The position numbers and the translations under genes were made by a program. Shown here piece by piece: positions 48,801-60,745 of a DNA stretch of 64,000 nucleotides. Within the stretch, counting starts at the first letter, position 1; each line of letters starts with the position of its first letter. The notes beneath the pieces are model-generated. The model was not told where the DNA came from, ran no database searches, and saw only the letters and a program-made list of their open reading frames with translations. Source of the DNA: Dipylidium caninum (Eukaryota; Platyhelminthes; Cestoda; Cyclophyllidea; Dipylidiidae); NCBI GenBank assembly GCA_017562135.1, contig QEYB01001355.1:434001-498000 (forward strand), in the 5' to 3' direction.

Positions 48801-51800
48801 CAGTTGTTCAACGAGAACGGGCTCGGTGTTGGGGTCCTTCAGCAGCGACTCGGAGATCTGCTTCATTCCTTGGTCCTCCAAACAGTCCGTAATGTCGTAG
48901 AAGGTCTCCTGGTCGGGAACCGCGGCCAGAACCTTGTTGATCAGCAGCATTGTCAGCCGACAGAACTCCAGATCGCCCGACTCGTTGCGTAGGAGATCGA
49001 CTAGGTAGGACCACGGCTTCCCGCTTCCTTCTATTGGGGGGAGAGGAGAGGTCAGGAGGTTAACACCATCCGCGCCTTGCGCACGAGACTCGCGGGTGCC
49101 GCCCTGGTGGCCGAGGTGACATTCTGGGAGGACGGGAGGAGACCACGCGCCGGAGCCACTTCCCCCAACAACAAACTCTCCGGCCAGTCGCTTGAGAGTG
49201 TCTACGCCCCCCAACCCTTCCACTTTACCCTCCTAAGTCATGTCAGCGCTGATCATGGCACAGGTAGCCTTCGGGTGCTCCGCTGCTTTTGTCAACGCCA
49301 TTCACGCACTTTAATGACAGTTTGGCAAGGTGAGTCACTGTGGTTTTTGCCTTGTTTTGGAAACACAGAAGTTGTGCAACGATGAGGAGAACCTGCGCAC
49401 ATCTGATGTGCTCTCCCCCCATGCCTGTCACATTCGTTTCACTGTCTTCGTCGTGGAATCACCTGTCGTTGGTAGGCACCGCGTCAAGTGTCCCTGTCAC
49501 GTGCTCCCACAGCGCGTTTAGCCTGTGTCCCCCCCCCTCCCATATTTCCTCTCTCTTTCTCACGAGGCTTTCATGCATTTACTCTCTTCCCGCCTCCCGA
49601 CGGCCCGCAACAGGTCGACTCAGCGCGCCGCCTCGCGCCGCTGGGCGCCAGAGCGAGCGGCCAGATGGGCGCAGCAGGGAGGACGGGTCCGCGCCGGCGC
49701 GAAGGGAGGAGGAGGTGGCACGGCAGCGTCACTGCCATGAATTCATTCGTCCCATCAGGCCGATGTGGTCCGTGAAACGGCGTCGGGTGGCCAGGAGGTG
49801 CATTCGCACTCCCGCATCGCGCAGATACTGGGCAGTTCAAGTTCCCCTTCGGTCTGGTATTCTCGCTAGACAGGACGCGAGGCCTTGTCTGGGAGCAAAA
49901 CACGCTCCAGGCGTAGATGGGTCTGCCATCGGGGCAGGGAGGCGACCTGACGGCCTCGCGCTCGGCTCCGCCTCAGGGGAGACGATGGGACACGAGCTGT
50001 CGCCCACCGCACCTCCGGGCAGCATGATGGACGCAGCTGGAGTGAACTGATGCATTTTTCTCTTTGCCGAAGCAGGAGAGAGGCAGTTAAAGGTGCTCCA
50101 GCTCCACCGTGCACCCTAAGCGCACAGGCGATGTCGCAAAGAAAGTTCAAGAGAGCACAGCGTCAACATGGTTAGGCAATTCAAACGCCGCTTTCATCGC
50201 CACAGAATGCACCGAGAGCAGTGCATTCCTCTGCCGAAATAGCATCACACGCCTGTGTCGCTTTGACCCACTCAAGCGGCATCATAAAGGAGGGCGGCGG
50301 CGGGCCAAAAAATAAGGGCGGGGAGGGGGCAAAGGAGGAGGGCGTAGTAAAGCCATTTGTGAGAATAATCACCATTCTCGATGCAAAAAGATTTGCCGCA
50401 GACGCAATTTCCCCCGCGGATGTTGAGAAGCCCTCGAACTTACTGAGGGAATTGTGAAAATCGTCCACCGTTTCGACAAAGATGTTGGCGTTGGTGTCCG
50501 CGTAGCCGACAAACACGGAGAGGAGGTGGAGCGCCGTCTTCTTCACCAGGGAGAACTGCAAAGGGGGAGGGGAGTGCTGAGTGTGACTGACACCTTCACG
50601 CGGCATGGATGAAGGCTAAGTTGGCGGTGAATTCCTAAACGCTCTGCACCCACACATGGAACAAAACGAGGCAACAAAACCCACGGTTACCATGTAGTCA
50701 TCGTAAGCACTAGAACCGGTGTACAAGGCGCGCTGCAGGCAGGTAGGCAGGGAGCGGAGCAAGCAAGCGAGTAAGTAAGTGGCTTGTCGCACAAAAGGCT
50801 TTTAAGACAAAAAAGGAAGGGGCGAAAATCGCCTCACCTTGCACGAGAGGAGGGAATACAACCACCTAATGGTCTCGGGGTGTTCGCTCACGCCGTTCAT
50901 GCCGTCCACGTAGAGGATGAGCTGACCCAAAGCTAGAAAAATCAGAAGGGACTCTTTAAGGTCAAAAAAATTGCCATTTTCCCCTGTCCCAGTAACAAAA
51001 TTTCCCCTTTTTTTAGTAAAAGTGTATTCAGTGCTTCATTTGCCAACCCGAGGGAGGCCGAGTTCGCACAAAGCAGAGGTGACGACGCAGTCACCGACGT
51101 TTCCGGCCGAGGTGGTGGCGTGGGGGGTGGGCGGGAGGACAAAACAATTTTCGTGGGTAAAAATCGACTCTTTCGGGAGGAAGCGCGATGAAGGAGAGAA
51201 GATGTAAACAGCTTCAATGAAGGATCTTGACTTTAGTACAGGGGAGATAATCACTTACAAATATTTTCTTATTCTTATTCTCGGCGACTTAAATTCCCCT
51301 TTGCAGACGTCATTCTCCACCTGCCGTGGAACGTAGCTTGTGTGTGAGTGACTTGTGAGACTGTAAAAACTGGTAAGAATATCGCCCGCAAGGATGGGCT
51401 AAAGGAGTTCGGATCCTCGACCCCATTTCACGGCCCGGGAGGAAATGCCCCGATTTGCTGTGACGGCGCCATGCGGAGCGAATGGCCCTGCGCTGGGCCG
51501 TCGCGAGGGCGAAGTAAAGGGGAAGGGCATGCCAAAACAACGGGGGGCGGGGACGGGGCGGAAGGTGTGTGGTGAGTCAGAGAGTGGGGCAGTTTGGCAG
51601 CTGGAGAAAGTGATGAACAGCCGCGGCCACTCACCTCGCAAAATGTAATTCTGGTGGGTGTGTTCGGACTGCGAGCCCACTGTGACGAGGCAGGTCAGGC
51701 CGGAGTGGGTGACGAACTCGTGGACGAGGTCCTTGTCGTTCTGGAGGCCAGCGAACACCGAGGCAGCCGGAGAGGTGGGCAGAGATTCAAATCGCGGAGG

Positions 51801-54800
51801 GTGGAGAAGGAGAAATTCATCACTCAACAAAGCGCATATGTAAATATGTGTGTGTGTGTGATCAGTTGGAGCTCTTAAAATGTCGTGTGATTCATTTTCA
51901 CACGCTACCAACGTGGGCTTCTGCTCGCAGTACCGCGCATGACTGCCGCAAGGGTGCATTCTAATCAACTCAAGGCGAGAGCGCTGGCGCCGTCGGCGGA
52001 GGCCGCTTGGGGGGCAAATGCCAAGTCCCATCGAAAGCCTGACAACCACCTTCACGGCCCCCTTGACGTGACGAGTTGACGCGGCGAGGCACGGCGGAAG
52101 ACCGCTTTAATGCGACTTTTCGCTACATCATTGTTGACATTTTTGAGGGTTACCTGCTAACGCTGGTCCACGTGATGGTTGTGTGGCCTACTCAAATCAC
52201 CGCGGGGCGGCAGAAGTTGAGGGGGCTGACTTTCCCTCCCCCTTGCTCTTTCTCTCACGCTTTTCTCCCCTTCAGCACAGAATAGTTGCACATTCTCGCA
52301 CCAAAGTCTGCAACACCAAACCATTTCCTAATGGCAATGACAATCATACGTTTGAAATGTCGCAATTTTTGCGCTAGGTGGAAAAGTCATCCGCTTCTTC
52401 ATCCGCACACACACACACACACACACACACGGACGCACGGCGGCGGGCGTCACCGCGGTCCCACCTCGTAGGGCGGACAAGATGGACGGCCGGGGAGCAG
52501 AAGAAGTCATGGCGATGAGCGACTGGGCTGGTGGGACACAGGCCAGTCAGCAAATGGGCGTTGGGAGGAGGGAGAGAAGACTCACCATGAAGATTTGCTT
52601 GAGGGAGAAGAGGGCGCGCCTCAGCTCCTGCCCTTTCGCCGAATAAAGTCTATCTACAAGAGAGGTTGAAAGGGAGTTACGAATTCCCCTCCGGAGACGT
52701 AATGTTAACCCCTTCATTTCGCACAATTTCCGTTTATTATGTTCGCAACAAAAAAGATACGCCCTTCGGCGGGTCCGAAGGTCCCAACTGACGCTCAGGT
52801 TGGTGTCAAAGCATCGAAATTCCTCCCGATGATGCGCAATGCTGCAAAAGACGATGTGTCCACGTGGACGCATACTCACGCATTGCGTGGTGAGGCCGCT
52901 GAGCGGGGCGGCTTGCCGACCCGAGGTCGCACCGCCCCGCTGCGCGCGGCAAGACGGAAAGGTCCTCACACGCATGTGCGTCTGCCTGGCCGGTTCCACA
53001 ACCGCGCCACTCGGCGTCGTGGCTCAGGAGGCGATTGCGCCGTTGAAGGCGATCGCAAAAGGGCGAGTAAAGTGAGCGTCCGACAGTGTTCTTGCCGTGA
53101 AAACTTAACTGGAAGTAACCCCCTCGTGAATAGCTCAACGCTAAGGTTAGGAGGTCAAAGTTAACTACGGAGATCTAATGACTCAGCGGCGTTCCTCCAG
53201 TCACTCGTGAATTCACGCTTAGAGCAAGTCGAGGGGAGGATGTTGCTCACTCCCGTCGGAAGCAAGAGAATGTAATTCTTTCGCTGAGACGAAGATCCAA
53301 ACAACGAGGCTGAGTCCACCTCTTCGCCGACTCTCTTTCGAGAGGTTGGTTTTTGGCAACTTTCTAACAACCTCCTAATTGTAAAATCAGTGAGATTGTG
53401 CACACCCGCCACCACACTTACGCGAGACAATACTTCAAGAAGTTTCCACTTCAGCGGTGGTCATACTCGATTAATATGACTCAGGAGGACATCCAGTTTA
53501 GACGCTTCAATACCGCCGGATAAAGTCACAAAACACACATCCAAATTTATTCCGCAACATGTCTTGGAACTCAAAAGCTAAACTTTGCCTCCGCGAACAC
53601 CGAGTTAGGAGAAAAGTAGCCGAGAATACAAGTGGATAAAACGACTGAGGTCGTGATATGGCGTAAATGCAGCCGAGAAAGAGATGGCTGGGGACAAGTC
53701 CTCAGCTCCACGCTCAAGGATGGAGCTTATCAGAGCAGGTACAGACCCTAAGAAGGGTGCGCGCCTTGGTAAAAGTGGAGTTGGCAATTAATAATAGTCT
53801 TAATTAGTGATAGTGCTTCTAATGTTAACCATGTTTACACGCAACCGCGACTTCGCGACGATGAGAACCCGGAGTTACCCAACAGTAAATTCACACACAC
53901 ACTTAGAGACACACACACGCATACACACACCGGTGAAAGCCACGCTGGTATTTGACTGACCAATCAGTGCACGTTAGAAATGGAACTCAAGCACTACAAC
54001 ATGACATTGCGGCGCTTGACTTATGGCCTCTATACAAGAGCATAATGTCGCTTCTGTTCCTGACCGAGGCATGGGGCCTGTATTCATTAAGAACTTACTT
54101 ATTATTGCTTGGACTCGAACAATGGATTTTGTTCGCAGAACGATTGCGATTGAGTCCGAACTAAAAAGCACATATTTTGGTTTAATTCGATGGGAACTAT
54201 TTAAGCAGATAGAACGATTATTGCATGTAAGACCATATGAGAGTTGAATAACCCCTAAATCATTAAATAAGTATGTCTCAAATAGGTATGGATGCTTATA
54301 GAGAGAATTACGACAGGTGATCATATGGCATGATAAATAGGAGTACATGAAAAGGTAAATTCACAGAACATTTTTGGGACTGGAAAATAATAAGTATTCC
54401 TGTTCCGTGAACGAACAAGAAATCAGGTATATGATCGTTAAAACGTGGACAATATAATCCACAACTTCTTGTGGGAAAAAGACGAGTAAGATTTCAAACG
54501 GCAAAATAATAAACATTATAATACTATAAACCAAATCTTTGTCTTAGCAAGGTAAGATACTCATCTCAATAAATGAAAAAGTGATTGGACAATATCGAGC
54601 CATTGTGTAAAGGATAGAGTCTAAACATAAGTAAAACAGGCATGTGCCGATGTCAGTCAACATGCAAAATACACAAATTTTTAACTAAAGCAAATAAGAT
54701 TCTTCAAAATAAAAATGGACCATTTCAAACTCACTCATCAGAGACGCCTTTTATTTCATCCCATTGGTCTTGGAGAGTTGAATCCATATCTAAATAAGTC

Positions 54801-55077
54801 CCGAAATAGTTCTGTTCGGCCCCAAACCGATACACTTGTAAAACGCAATTTTCGAGCTGAAAGGTAAACGTACGAAGAAAATTACCTGGTGAGGAGCATC
54901 TAAAGTCTTATGAAGCCCCGGTAGTTGGGTCCGTAAACAAACGTCGGTAAGAAAAGCAAATCTGGGAGGTTTGGGAGGCTCCAAGAACCCGGACTTTGTG
55001 TAGTCAAAGGGGTCTCTATCATCGAGGTAATAAGCGCAGCAAGGGTATGTCGTCATTTTGCCGGGCAAAATTGACAT
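33873..55077 (-). CDS. FHOD: FHOD/Fhos-family formin, about 27 coding exons
   Basis: Actin-filament nucleating, capping or bundling formin, acting on stress fibres and muscle sarcomeres in other animals. The predicted protein of about 1,270 aa compares with about 1,160 (FHOD1) and 1,420 (FHOD3). Order of parts: GTPase-binding-like domain, DID, linker, FH1, FH2, coiled tail and DAD-like C-terminus; exon coordinates are in the part entries. Diagnostic blocks are YLDDRDPFD at the N-terminus, [22 protein letters not shown] in FH2 and the tail [16 protein letters not shown] followed by RQTRGKLI, which points to FHOD rather than other formins. The start is the ATG at 55077 or the in-frame ATG at 55056; both precede YLDD. 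Most junctions are GT-AG with matching phase. Two are not: a one-base frame break at the FH1/FH2 boundary (exon 41747-41372), and a phase clash between exons 38634-38558 and 37995-37803. Both would be cured by one missing base. Exon 46890-46779 and the exact start of the exon ending at 46077 are the least certain. Confidence 0.94.
35220..35392 (-). CDS. Possible alternative terminal exon of the formin
   Basis: This exon-like frame starts after a GCGCAG acceptor and is phase-compatible with the donor at 37201. It reads [14 protein letters not shown], continues through [13 protein letters not shown] and ends RETE with a TAG. Used instead of the three small DAD-like exons, it would give a formin ending without the DAD. 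It is open over 57 codons in GC-rich DNA, so chance is possible. No transcript evidence is available to me. Confidence 0.35.
37127..37146. repeat. CAG trinucleotide repeat in a formin intron
   Basis: About six CAG units on the plus strand, in the intron downstream of formin exon 37366-37201. Confidence 0.9.
37803..41747 (-). other. Formin part 3: FH2 domain and coiled tail
   Basis: Exons: 41747-41372, 41269-41117, 40634-40416, 40344-40137, 40059-39900, 38634-38558 and 37995-37803. FH2 landmarks are IRLHWSEW at the lasso, [77 protein letters not shown] and [16 protein letters not shown]. The dimerising, barbed-end-binding FH2 core therefore looks complete. The first exon needs a one-base frame change to follow FH1, and the last two need one extra base between them. 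Confidence 0.93.
43876..46890 (-). other. Formin part 2: linker and FH1 exons
   Basis: Exons: 46890-46779 (tentative), 46293-46077 (start alternatively 46307), 45832-45731, 45375-45344 (only 32 nt), 44996-44847 and 44167-43876. The linker has [17 protein letters not shown], an alanine run and SELVNKF. The last exon carries two proline tracts of about 12 and 11 residues split by GMGGFR, the FH1 profilin-actin delivery region, and ends at LGSG with a GTACGT donor in phase 1. Confidence 0.85.
47906..47949. repeat. CCCAT pentanucleotide tandem repeat in a formin intron
   Basis: Imperfect tandem CCCAT/CCAAT units, just beyond the donor of the formin exon ending at 47966. Confidence 0.85.
51847..51860. 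repeat. Short TG repeat in a formin intron
   Basis: Seven TG units in the intron between the formin exons at 52586 and 51740. Confidence 0.85.
52405..52430. repeat. CA microsatellite in a formin intron
   Basis: About 13 CA units, downstream of the formin exon ending at 52586 on the minus strand. Confidence 0.9.
53892..53930. repeat. Interrupted CA repeat in a formin intron
   Basis: Three short CA blocks separated by TTAGAG and GCAT, in the long intron between exons ending 54099 and starting 52653. Confidence 0.85.
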
Positions 55078-57434
55078 CTTCACAAGGTGCGCGGGATACC
55101 AAGGACGCAAAGTGGATAATTAAAAACAACCTCTGGCCTTCAAAATTTTTATTAAATTTGTGGGTTGTAGAGGCGGAAAGAGGAACAAACAATTATAGAA
55201 AGACTCTGTTTAACATTTGCAAGATTGTATAAGCATTACCGCTTTACCGAAATACGTTCTCTGTGTTATCAGCAAATAATGTCGGCTTGAAATTTTCCAC
55301 TTCAGTAATACTTGGCGAATGAAGCAAACTTCTCTACTTAAAGGCATGGACAAATTTTAACTTACTAATTAGACAGTGGACAGAGATGGATAACTACACG
55401 GCATTTGTAGATGAATTATGAAAAATCTTTATTTTCTCTTCTAGTTTACCTATTCAAGTCGGCATTTGCAAACACGTAAAGCCACTGATGCCAGAGACTA
55501 TTGTTGTGGGTGCAATTGAGGAAGCTACCTTGTCTTCAAAGTTTAAGCCAGCTCATGATGCACTTCTTCTACTCCGGTTTTCAGATTAATGCTCTTTATT
55601 GCCAATTTTGTTGTTGCATTTCCCTCTCATTTACACGGCGTTCCATTTATTTCGCTTCATTTTTCCGTGATAAGGCCTGCAAGGTTTCCATGCCAATGAT
55701 GCTTAATGAAGGCAAAAAAGCGTTCCAGACTACAAAAGTTGCCTATTGCCAAACAGAGTAATTTTGAAAATGGGCTAGAAGAACCTTTTGTGCCCACATG
55801 CAAAATTAATTTCCGAAACAGAATACGTGAACTTCGACTCCATAACATAAAAAATAACAGAGATTTCAGGGTTTGATGCCTTCCAGGAAGTGCCCGCGCA
55901 CGGGCATACACGCAAGCACAAACCACGAAAGTGAAATCCTTTCCTGTTTTCGCAATGCGGCGATGGTAGTCAGATATTACTGAGGCCCCACTATCTTTAA
56001 ATTTGGGCCCGATAAATTTTGCCTCTATTTGCCTTACTAAGATGATGTACCACTCTAGCTTAAGTGTTAGTAGCGAGAATAATTCATTAACCGTGCATCC
56101 GACAGGAAGAGTCCACCTTTTGGGAACTAGAGGTTAGAAGTTGTCAGCCCAATTTGTTGTATGGATGGCAAGAAGGCGAGATCATCGAATTCAGCCTGCC
56201 CTTTTATCTCAAAAATATGTTCATATGTGTCCATTTTTAGGTTTAGAAGTTTTGTCTCGCATCAGATTGGGAAGAATCTCCTCTACAGTTTGTGTCCTAG
56301 GTTGCTGCTTCACTGTAGGATGGTTGGGAAATGGCACGCAAGTACACCTACACGCGCCTCAATCACAGCGTCGCCACAAAAAGGCATGAGGGGCAATGCG
56401 GGAGACGCATCTAGTGCTGCGAGCGTGGGTGAAAATACTGAGTTACTATTTAAAACTCCCAAAAACAGAGGCCATCTTGTGAGGGCGAAACTTGAGAAGA
56501 TGGAGCCGGGGGGGGAAGAGAAGAAAGTGGCGCGCAAATGTAGGTGTCAGGCACCGAAAAATCCGCCCTACAGCACGAAACCCTCATCTCCAAATGAATC
56601 GATGAACTGTAACGCCTAATCGATTGGGTCACAGCGATCAATGCTCATTGATCAGCAGGGTGTGCAGGTAGCAGCTCAGGCCAATCGACAGGGGTGAGTA
56701 AACCTCGTCCGTCCCTCGGCCCGCCCACTTCGCCGGCACGGTTTTCGGGGCAGGCGGGGTGGCGGGTGGCGAGGCGGTCGGTGGCGACCCTGGTTGGCCC
56801 CTTCAAGGTCGGAGGACGCCACACCTTTCAACAGTTTAACGGCGAAGCACCAGGCCAAAGCGGAGCCTCCCACCGCGGACACGAGCGTTGCCGGGGCGAG
56901 CGCCCAGCCCCAAGTGACGTCCGGTTGCATTGTTGATATTTTAGACAGATAATAATAACGACAGTTTGCACTTTACGATAAAGCGCGGCGACCTTGAGGG
57001 ACGCGTGGGCGAGGACTGAAGGTGTTTTGAACCGGTTGAAGGACGCAGCGCATGCTTCTTCCCGGAACTTGCAGTTGCGCGAAAACAAATCGCCTCCCTC
57101 AACCCCATTCCACCCTCGAGGCCGCCTTGACAATTGTCCGGTGGACGGTTCAACGGTGGGACGTGCCATGAGGAGTGGGGAAACTCAACGCGGACCACCT
57201 CCTCCTCTTACTTCCGCTAACACGATATGAAAACTGGGGAACAAATGGTCTGGCCTCTTCCATCTCAACATTCGGCACCATAGACGCATTCGGCCGTGCT
57301 ATCACGAACTGGATGGTTTGGTGGGCAAGGCCTGTCTGCTCCCCTCACCTACCCTCCCGCCCGGGGGTTTCCTCGCCCGGCCGCATCACAAGGAGCCACG
57401 GACACCGAAGGCAGACAGAGTGCGGAGGACTCAC
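55078..57434. other. AT-rich gap upstream of the formin
   Basis: Positions 55100-56300 are strongly AT-rich, as is the formin's 5' end. No recognisable exon was found. It should contain the formin promoter and 5' UTR just above 55077 and the missing 3' exons of the unrecognised gene whose donor is at 57435. GC content rises again from about 56650. Confidence 0.55.
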
Positions 57435-58728
57435 CTTCCTCATGTCGAATCCGAAATCCGTCATCATGGTTGTCACGTCGCTGTAGCCTTTGAAGTTGCG
57501 TTCGCTCTCCGCAGAAGAGTCCTTGCCAAAATTCTCCCTCTTGCACAACTCCATGATGGCCGCGAAGCGGATGGGCCGCTTGTGGGCGCGTATCACGAGG
57601 TGCTGCAATTCCACAGGCATCTCCGAGAACAGCTCCTTGGCTCTCTTCGTCTTGTAGACGATGGACATCTCGCCTCCGGCCTCCTCCGTGTCGCTGTCGG
57701 GCTGGTAGGTGCACCACGACGCCTCCTTCTCCTTCCCAACGAGCAGGTACTTCTTTAGGTACTCGTCGAAGTCTGTGAAACTCATCGCCGTCTGAACAAT
57801 GTCCAACGTCAAAGCAGACTCCTTCCCTTTACCGCCTCCACTTGCCGTGGCTTCTTTCACCTTTTCTTGCGCCTTGTAGGAGGATTGTCGAGGAAGTTGC
57901 CTATTTTCAGCGGCCTCCCGCTCCTTCTTCCTCGAGTCCTGTCGACGCAATTGGAGCCTGCGTATTTCTGCATCCGTTTCAGCCACTTTCGCGTCATCTT
58001 TTTCCAACATGGCTTTCCGTTGGGCCTGTCGCAGTCGTCGTTCCTCTCTCTCCTCCTCTAAACTCTTCTGTTTCAATTTGTCCATTTGGAGTTGCTTTTC
58101 CCTCTCCATGCGTCGGCGCTCCGTCTCGGTGATGTTCGCTACTGCAGTCGCTGCTGTTTTAGTTGTCGGGGAAGTCGTCGACTCCTTGTTGCTGTACTGC
58201 ACGCCGTACACGGATTCTCGCCAACTACTCCGAGCCGGGGTTGTTGAAACTTCATTTTTACCTTCTCGAGAATTCACTCGTTGAAGGTAGCGCCCTCCAA
58301 TGCTGATTCGAGGCTTCTCTTCCGGTGGGGCTATGTTGATATCGTCCGCTTTTCTACTGCTGCCAGAAGTCCCATTCTCGAAACGCGATTTTATTTCAGT
58401 GGTGCGGGTGGGGACGGTGTTATAATTGGTGTTGCTGCCCCTGGACGAGTCGGCCCCCCCGAGTGGCATTCTGGAGATAGCGCTCCGCCAGCCCACCGCC
58501 TCTGGAAGAGACTGTGGAGCGAGTGTAGCCAGCCAGGGGTCCGCTTCCATGTCGCAGAGAGCTGTAGTTGCGGGACGAGGGGTTAGAAGACGTGTAATCG
58601 CGACTGTGCATGCTGTCTCGGGTCAGAAAGGAATCAGTGTTTCGCGAGTTTCCGTAAGCGCTTCCTTGCGGTGTAGTATAAGTGGAGGTCGAAAGGTAGT
58701 TCGTGGAATTGTCACCGCCTCCTCCATG
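57435..58728 (-). CDS. Exon of an unrecognised coiled-coil protein gene, with a frame break
   Basis: A large exon runs from a pyrimidine-rich CTAG acceptor at 58729 to an AAG-GTGAGT donor at 57435. The first part is Ser/Thr/Tyr/Arg-rich and low in complexity. The middle has EIKSRFENG and KPRISIGGRYLQ. It is followed by about 90 residues of highly charged Glu/Arg/Lys/Gln helix, likely coiled coil, and then a more globular stretch (FTDFDEYLKKYLL, VELQHLVIRAHKRPIRFAAI, MMTDFGFDM). The frame open at the start (58728 to about 58455) is one base out of register with the frame open to the donor. They join if the seven-G run (minus strand) near 58455 had one G fewer. Filament-associated proteins have this general look, but I do not recognise a family. 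A neighbouring exon at 60745-60637 is phase-compatible. Confidence 0.6.
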
Positions 58729-60636
58729 CTAGTTTCAATAGAAGGAGAAAGAGGATGGAAAAGGCCTTGAAAGCATGATCGCGAATTAGAATCTCTGTGA
58801 ACTTCAGTGCCTAAATGGAGGAGCCGTTGAAGGGGAAGGACGTATCAGGTGACTAGTCCCGGGGTAAAAGGGGCCGACCAATCAGCGCGGAGACGCGTGC
58901 CAGAGGGGCACTTTGATTGGTTGGCCCCTGCGGGCACCGCATTGGCTGCCACCGTCCTTCACCCACCGCTCGGTCAGGCCTCCGTCCGACCTGCTGCAGC
59001 GGCCGCCGTAGCAACTCCTAGCACGAAGTGAACGGGTCAGGGATTTATTTAGGCACGCTTGTTTACCCTAGCTATAAAGTTGCGCATTTGGTGGAGAGGA
59101 AGTGGAATGTTCCCACAGCCTCGGTGATTGCATTGGGACGCCTCTCCAGCACCCTTTTTCGCCCTCGTGCTAGTAAATTCCACTCTCTGGACACGATTTG
59201 TGTCACTTCTAGTTAGAAGCTCGCAATTGAGATGTTGAGGAAAAGACCCTGGTGAAGCAGGCAAATACAAACACATTCCCCCTCCGTCATCCATAACCGC
59301 AGTCGCTAACCATCGTGCTTGCGCGTTAGGGAGGCAGTTTTGGCCACAAGGTCGTGTCAACCGCACGCCTCCACCCGCCCCGAGTTCGAGGTGAATGTGG
59401 TGTTTCTCCCTTTCCGAGGTAACGCAGTAATTTTAACGGGTAGCAACATCCCCCGCAGGCCGCAAGGTCACTCAGGACACAAGGCAGCAACTAGTGCCAC
59501 AATTACAAATCCTTTCCCAACTTCTGGCTATGCGGCATAAGACTCCGATTATGCGTGGATAGTCGTCTTGCAACAGGAAGGTTCCCGCGCCCTCACTGCC
59601 CTGAGCCTCGCCCGAGGTGGTGGTCTGGCGAGTGGCAGGTGGGAGAAATTTTCGCGGAAGGCGCAAGTTCGATGCACCGCCTAGTGGAGTCGCTTTGCCT
59701 CGTCGCCGTCACCGCCACAACCCGCTGGTCCGCCATGTCTCCGGCAGCAGGGGGAGCATGAACGGATGCATAGACGGGGAAGTGTGCTGGTCCTGGCAAT
59801 GCGTCAGGGCAGACCACTTGGACGGGGAGTGTGGGAGTATTCGTTGCCCAGTTCGGGCGAGATGCAGGGCAGTCAGTCGCGGCTGCTGCCTAAGGCACGG
59901 TTAAAGGCGTCTATTTTTATCGTTGTGGGGCACATGGTAACCCTACGGCGTCTAACTTGCCTCAGTGGGCACAAAGCGCGGGCCATCGCTCCGTGTCGCC
60001 TTCCTCACCCTCAGGGGCGGAAACGGACGAGGAGACGATGGAGAGCGTGGGGGCCCTCGCCTACGTCGCGCAACCCGACTCGGTGGATGCGGCGCCAGCG
60101 CAATTCTACGGCGGCGGAGAGGGCTGCGGTGAAAAATTACCGGAGCGGTGGAAAGTTAACTTCTGGAGGCGGGGGACTTGCTCGATAGCGGGTGCGAAGA
60201 CATTTAGCGTAAAAGGATTCACACTGGCAAACGCATCTTCAACCGCGGAAGGCCGCGAATCGGGTGACCGCGCTTTGCTGCGCGGAGCGTCATCTGAAAG
60301 GGGACCTCCGGCACGGATCCTCCTGCCCGACAGCCCGTGGGCTGGCAGCATCCCGCCTCCCCGCGGGAACCACCCTGCGCCCACCAGTGAGCAGCTAAAG
60401 CGGCGAGGTCCGCTAACTACGACCATAAAGACATGTTGGAGAGTTTAATAGCCTCCGCACGTCCAGGAGCGCGGCGGATCAGCAACTCCGGTGGGCCGAG
60501 GAGCCACGAAACGCGCATCACCAGGGGGAAACTTTGTCTGCCTCGAGCCCGCGCCCCCTAAAACACCGCGCTACCCCCTCCCCCCTCCCGGGGCGTGGTA
60601 AGGGGAATTTCGATAGAAAAGAGTAAATCTACGTAC
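58729..60636. other. Probable intron of the unrecognised gene
   Basis: GC-rich, with no open frame showing a domain. It lies between the GTACGT donor at 60637 and the acceptor at 58729, so it is most simply one intron of about 1.9 kb. Confidence 0.45.
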
Positions 60637-60745
60637 ATGGATGCCGTTCAAGTAGGCTGCGTAGGACATCTTCGAGGTGGGCAGAGAATCACGGAGGCGG
60701 CTGGCGAAGCGCACGACGAGGTCTTCTTCTGGGCGTTCGTCTGGT
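60637..60745 (-). CDS. Probable exon of the unrecognised gene
   Basis: Bounded by an ATTCAG acceptor and a CAT-GTACGT donor, 109 nt, entering in phase 2 and leaving in phase 0. It reads PDERPEEDLVVRFASRL, then SYAAYLNGIH, which has the balanced composition of coding sequence unlike the Arg/Pro-rich chance frames around it. It joins in phase to exon 58728-57435. Function unknown. Confidence 0.5.

Larger units (their letters stand above)
47966..55077 (-). other. Formin part 1: GBD-like and DID exons
   Basis: Exons: 55077-54886, 54856-54735, 54160-54099, 52653-52586, 51740-51635, 50932-50838, 50555-50444, 49030-48789 and 48159-47966; every junction phase agrees. The first four give the ubiquitin-like GTPase-binding domain: [32 protein letters not shown], then [19 protein letters not shown]. 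The next give the armadillo-type DID that holds the formin autoinhibited: [66 protein letters not shown] and EQLRIYE. The first intron is only 29 nt. Confidence 0.93.
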
